This document shows, in pieces, positions 61,230 to 64,000 of a DNA stretch of 64,000 bases; within the stretch, counting starts at the first letter, position 1, and each line of letters opens with the position of its first letter. A program made the position numbers and the translations under genes. This DNA is from Myotis daubentonii (lineage: Eukaryota > Chordata > Mammalia > Chiroptera > Vespertilionidae), in assembly GCF_963259705.1 (NCBI RefSeq), contig NC_081841.1, positions 89,665,063 through 89,729,062 of the forward strand. The letters run 5' to 3'. The notes beneath the pieces were generated by a model. That model was not told the DNA's origin. It saw nothing but the letters and a program-made list of their open reading frames with translations, and ran no database searches.

Positions 61230-61550
61230 GAGGTTTATTGAGATATGTTTTACATGTTATAAAATCCAACTGTTTCAAGTGTACAACCCAATGATTTTTA
61301 GTTAATTTATGGGGTTGGGTAGCCATCCCATAACCAGTTTCAGAATATTTTCATTACCTTCAAAATAATCCCAAACTCATCTCCGGACATCCCAGCCACA
61401 GGAATGCAATAATCTACTTTCTGTCTCTATAAATTGCCTATTCTGGACACTTTGTATGGATGAAATTATACAATATGTAGTCTCTTTTGTCTGACTTCTG
61501 ATTAGCACAATGTTTTTGAGATTCATCCATGTTCAGCATGTAACAGAAAT
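61230..61550 (-). mobile_element. old L1 3'-region remnant
   Basis: Antisense reading with ttattgagatatgttttaca, tctactttctgtctctataa, tgcctattctggacacttt and cattcatccatgttcagc-like strings typical of old L1 3' sequence. It is followed directly by a microsatellite. Confidence 0.55.
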
Positions 61551-61692
<142 letters not shown>

Positions 61693-62179
61693 TCTTCTTG
61701 TATCTTCCTAAAATTTTCCCCTGAGGGAAACTCCATATTAAGAAAGCTTAATTTTATAGCTGTATGCCAGATTGACAGGGGCCAACTTTGGGAGCTACTT
61801 TTACTGCTCCTTTCCATGGCCCTTTTCCTTGAGACATTATTCTACCCCCTCTAAAGCCTATGAGATAGCCTTTCTCAATAGCCTGACCTAGACACTGCTC
61901 TCCAAGGCCATTGCCTGCTACAGAGTTAATCACTTGCTTACTTTGGGTGCCTATCATGTTTCACACATCCATACCCCAACCTCAACCTGCCCAAGGAATA
62001 AGTCAACTGGTTTGGGAGAAAAATATCCATCCTCAAAACATTTACTTCAGAGGAGACCTCTTGGGACACATAAATTTCAGGTTGGAAAGAAGGCACTAAG
62101 AGCACTCTAGTTACATCCTCTAACTAAGAATCTTCCAGATAATTTAGCCGAGAGGATTTAGCAAAAAAGTCAAACTCTT

Positions 62180-63540
62180 TTTTTTAAATTTTTTTTATTT
62201 TTTTATTAAATCTTTATTGTTCAGATTATTACATTAGTTCCTCTTTTTCCCCCCCATAACTCCCCTCCTCCCAGTTCCCACCCCACCCTCCGCCCTCACT
62301 CCCCACCCACTGTCCTCTTCCATAGGTGCATGATTTTTGTCCAGTCTCTTCCCGCATCTCCCACACCCCTTCCCCCCACCCCAAGAATAGTCAGTCCATT
62401 CCCTTTCTATGTCCCTGATTCTATTATGATCACCAGATTATTTATTCACTTGATTCTTAGATTCACTTGTTGATAGATGCATATTTGTTGTTCATAATTT
62501 GTATCTTTACCTTTTTCTTCTTCTTCCTCTTCTTAAAGGATACCTTTCAGCATTTCATATAATACTGGTTTGGTGGTGATGAACTCCTTTAGCTTTTCCT
62601 TATCTGTGAAGCTCTTTATCTGACCTTCTGTTCTGAATGATAGCTTTGCTGGATAAAGTAATCTTGGTTGTAGGTTCTTGGTATTCATCACTTTGAATAT
62701 TTCTTGCCACTCCCTTCTGGCCTGCAAAGTTTCTGTTGAGAAATCAGCTGACAGTCGTATGGGTATTCGCTTGTAGGTAACTGGGTTTCTTTCTCTTGCT
62801 GCTTTTAAGATTCTCTCTTTGTCTTTTGCTCTTGGCATTTTAATTATGATGTGTCTTGGTGTGGTCCTCTTTGGATTCCTTTTGTTTGGGGTTCTCTGCG
62901 CTTCTTGGACCTGTAAGTCTATTTCTTTCACCAGGTGGGGGAAGTTTTCTGTCATTATTTCTTCAAATAGGTTTTCAATATCTTGCTCTCTCTCATCTTC
63001 TGGCACCCCTATAATTCTGATGTTGGTGAGCTTGAAGCTGTCCCAGAGGCTCCTTACACTATCTTCGTATTTTCGGATTCTTTTTTCATTTTGCTTTTCT
63101 GGTTGGGTGTTTTTTGCTTCTTCGCATTTTGAATCTTTGACTTGATTCTTGCGCTCCTCTGGTCTGCTGTTGGGTGTCTGTATAATATTCTTTATTTCAG
63201 TCAGTGTATGCTTAATTTCTAGTTGGTTCTTTATCACAACATTGAGGGTCTCATTAGATTTCTTGAGGATCTCACAACATTTATCGGCGGTCTCACCAGT
63301 CTTTTCGAGGGCCTTACTAAGTTTATCGGCAGCTTCTAGACAGTTCTTGAGAGACCTTAAAAGTGTGATTTTGAGCTCTATATCTTCCATTTCTGACATT
63401 TGCGTCCTGTTTCTTTGTCTCCGCATTTTTTATCTTTTCTTGGTGCACCCCCTAGTGGTCTTTGTGCGCAGTCTTGTAGTTAAGCCTTGATTGTTGTCGG
63501 TGATACCAGGGGTGATTTGACCTCCAGGCTAACTGGCTAT
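62180..63540 (-). mobile_element. half-L1 (HAL1) retrotransposon, full length
   Basis: An 18-bp perfect duplication, caaaaaagtcaaactctt, flanks the element (62162-62179 and 63541-63558). The A-rich tail is at 62180-62215 (T-rich on plus) and the 5' end at 63540. It has a 114-bp leader, one ORF1, then a roughly 350-bp 3' UTR with the G-rich tract typical of L1 3' ends (C-rich on plus, 62240-62395). There is no ORF2. This ORF1-only layout defines HAL1 elements, which depend on L1 machinery in trans. Confidence 0.85.
62533..63426 (-). CDS. HAL1 ORF1p, intact
   Basis: A 297-codon open frame homologous to L1 ORF1p. It has an N-terminal coiled coil of different sequence from the L1 copy in this window (about residues 10-140), then the RRM-like part with NIRIIGVPED, ENLFEEIMTENFPH and RHIIIKMPRAKDKERILKAA, and the C-terminal domain with RLSADFSTETLQAR and the end VLYEMLKGIL. 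The C-terminal half is clearly related to the ORF1 at 17945-18895, while the coiled coil has diverged. It should bind RNA as trimers; without ORF2, movement needs an active L1. The absence of stops suggests recent insertion. Confidence 0.88.
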   Translation of the reverse strand: MRRQRNRTQMSEMEDIELKITLLRSLKNCLEAADKLSKALEKTGETADKCCEILKKSNETLNVVIKNQLEIKHTLTEIKNIIQTPNSRPEERKNQVKDSKCEEAKNTQPEKQNEKRIRKYEDSVRSLWDSFKLTNIRIIGVPEDEREQDIENLFEEIMTENFPHLVKEIDLQVQEAQRTPNKRNPKRTTPRHIIIKMPRAKDKERILKAARERNPVTYKRIPIRLSADFSTETLQARREWQEIFKVMNTKNLQPRLLYPAKLSFRTEGQIKSFTDKEKLKEFITTKPVLYEMLKGIL

Positions 63541-63558
63541 CAAAAAAGTCAAACTCTT

Positions 63559-64000
63559 AACAGAAGCTTTATTTAAGTTCATGCTAACAAACAAGATCAG
63601 CAGATAAATCCTCTAAAAGAAAGTTCTCTTTCATTTGACTTAAAAAAGAAGCACATTTGAACCAAAACAGGAACTACTCTGGCAATATATGTGTGAAAAA
63701 AATAAGCACCCTATGGGGCTCTTTTTAAATTAGCCAGAGTACACAGAGAAGCCTTTGAAAAGAAAACTCTGGGGGGAAAACATTTTTCTTGTTTTCATAA
63801 ACACTCATTGTTTAACCATCTAAAGAAAGTCCAAAGTTATGATTAAGTCCCCTCACCTCCTAAATGAATGAGCTCTTTAAGTCACTCACCTCCTCTCCCT
63901 CAGTGGCTATACTTTCGGATGCTGGAAGCATAACTTGAAAACCAACCTACCAGGGAAGCAGGAAGTGACTTAGGAGACCTTAGTTTTCAAACTGGATACA
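63559..64000. other. intergenic, nothing recognised
   Basis: Sequence beyond the HAL1 target duplication with no recognised feature. Confidence 0.5.

Overview
This window is nuclear DNA from a mammal, almost certainly a vesper bat (Vespertilionidae). Three things support this: tRNA-derived VES-type SINEs with the bat consensus, many non-autonomous HeliBat-type Helitrons (5' TC, 3' palindrome plus CTAG, inserted between A and T), and SPIN-type hAT elements with 8-bp target duplications. The DNA is AT-rich outside one CpG island. No operons, CRISPR arrays or other prokaryotic features are present.

The only intact cellular gene is BTG1, on the minus strand: two coding exons (49591-49444 and 48482-48115), 171 residues, a 961-bp intron, a TATA/CCAAT/GC-box/CRE/forkhead promoter inside a CpG island (about 48.7-50.7 kb), and a 3' UTR that ends either near 47.17 kb or, as a long form, near 44.16 kb. 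Between about 37.86 and 53.09 kb I see no young bat element, only a few ancient MIR/L2-like fragments.

The flanks are made largely of transposable elements. 0-8 kb: microsatellites, an L2 remnant, a small hAT element and a Tigger-like element. 8.6-9.8 kb: a KRT18 processed pseudogene. 9.8-20.0 kb: a deeply nested block in which one old L1-like sequence is broken by two abutting Helitrons (one carrying a 48-bp minisatellite), a solo LTR, and a PARK7 (DJ-1) processed pseudogene that itself holds an almost intact 5.5-kb L1. 20-33 kb: SINEs, a Tigger-like element, an expanded-repeat solo LTR (30.7-31.5 kb) and old repeats. 33.7-35.6 kb: four Helitrons head to tail. 36.6-37.9 kb: a SINE, an L2 remnant and a SPIN element inside an older DNA element. 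52-56 kb: microsatellites, SINE, L2, two SPIN elements and LTRs. 58.3-60.7 kb: a rearranged gammaretrovirus-like provirus fragment (LTR, env TM, pol). 62.2-63.5 kb: a half-L1 (HAL1) with intact ORF1 and an 18-bp target duplication.

I did not find a new multi-gene system. The most informative observations are the datable nested insertions, the apparently intact HAL1 ORF1, the L1 with one visible lesion, the tandem Helitron array, and the repeat-poor BTG1 domain with its upstream ORFs. Family names were assigned from recognised sequence patterns without any database search.
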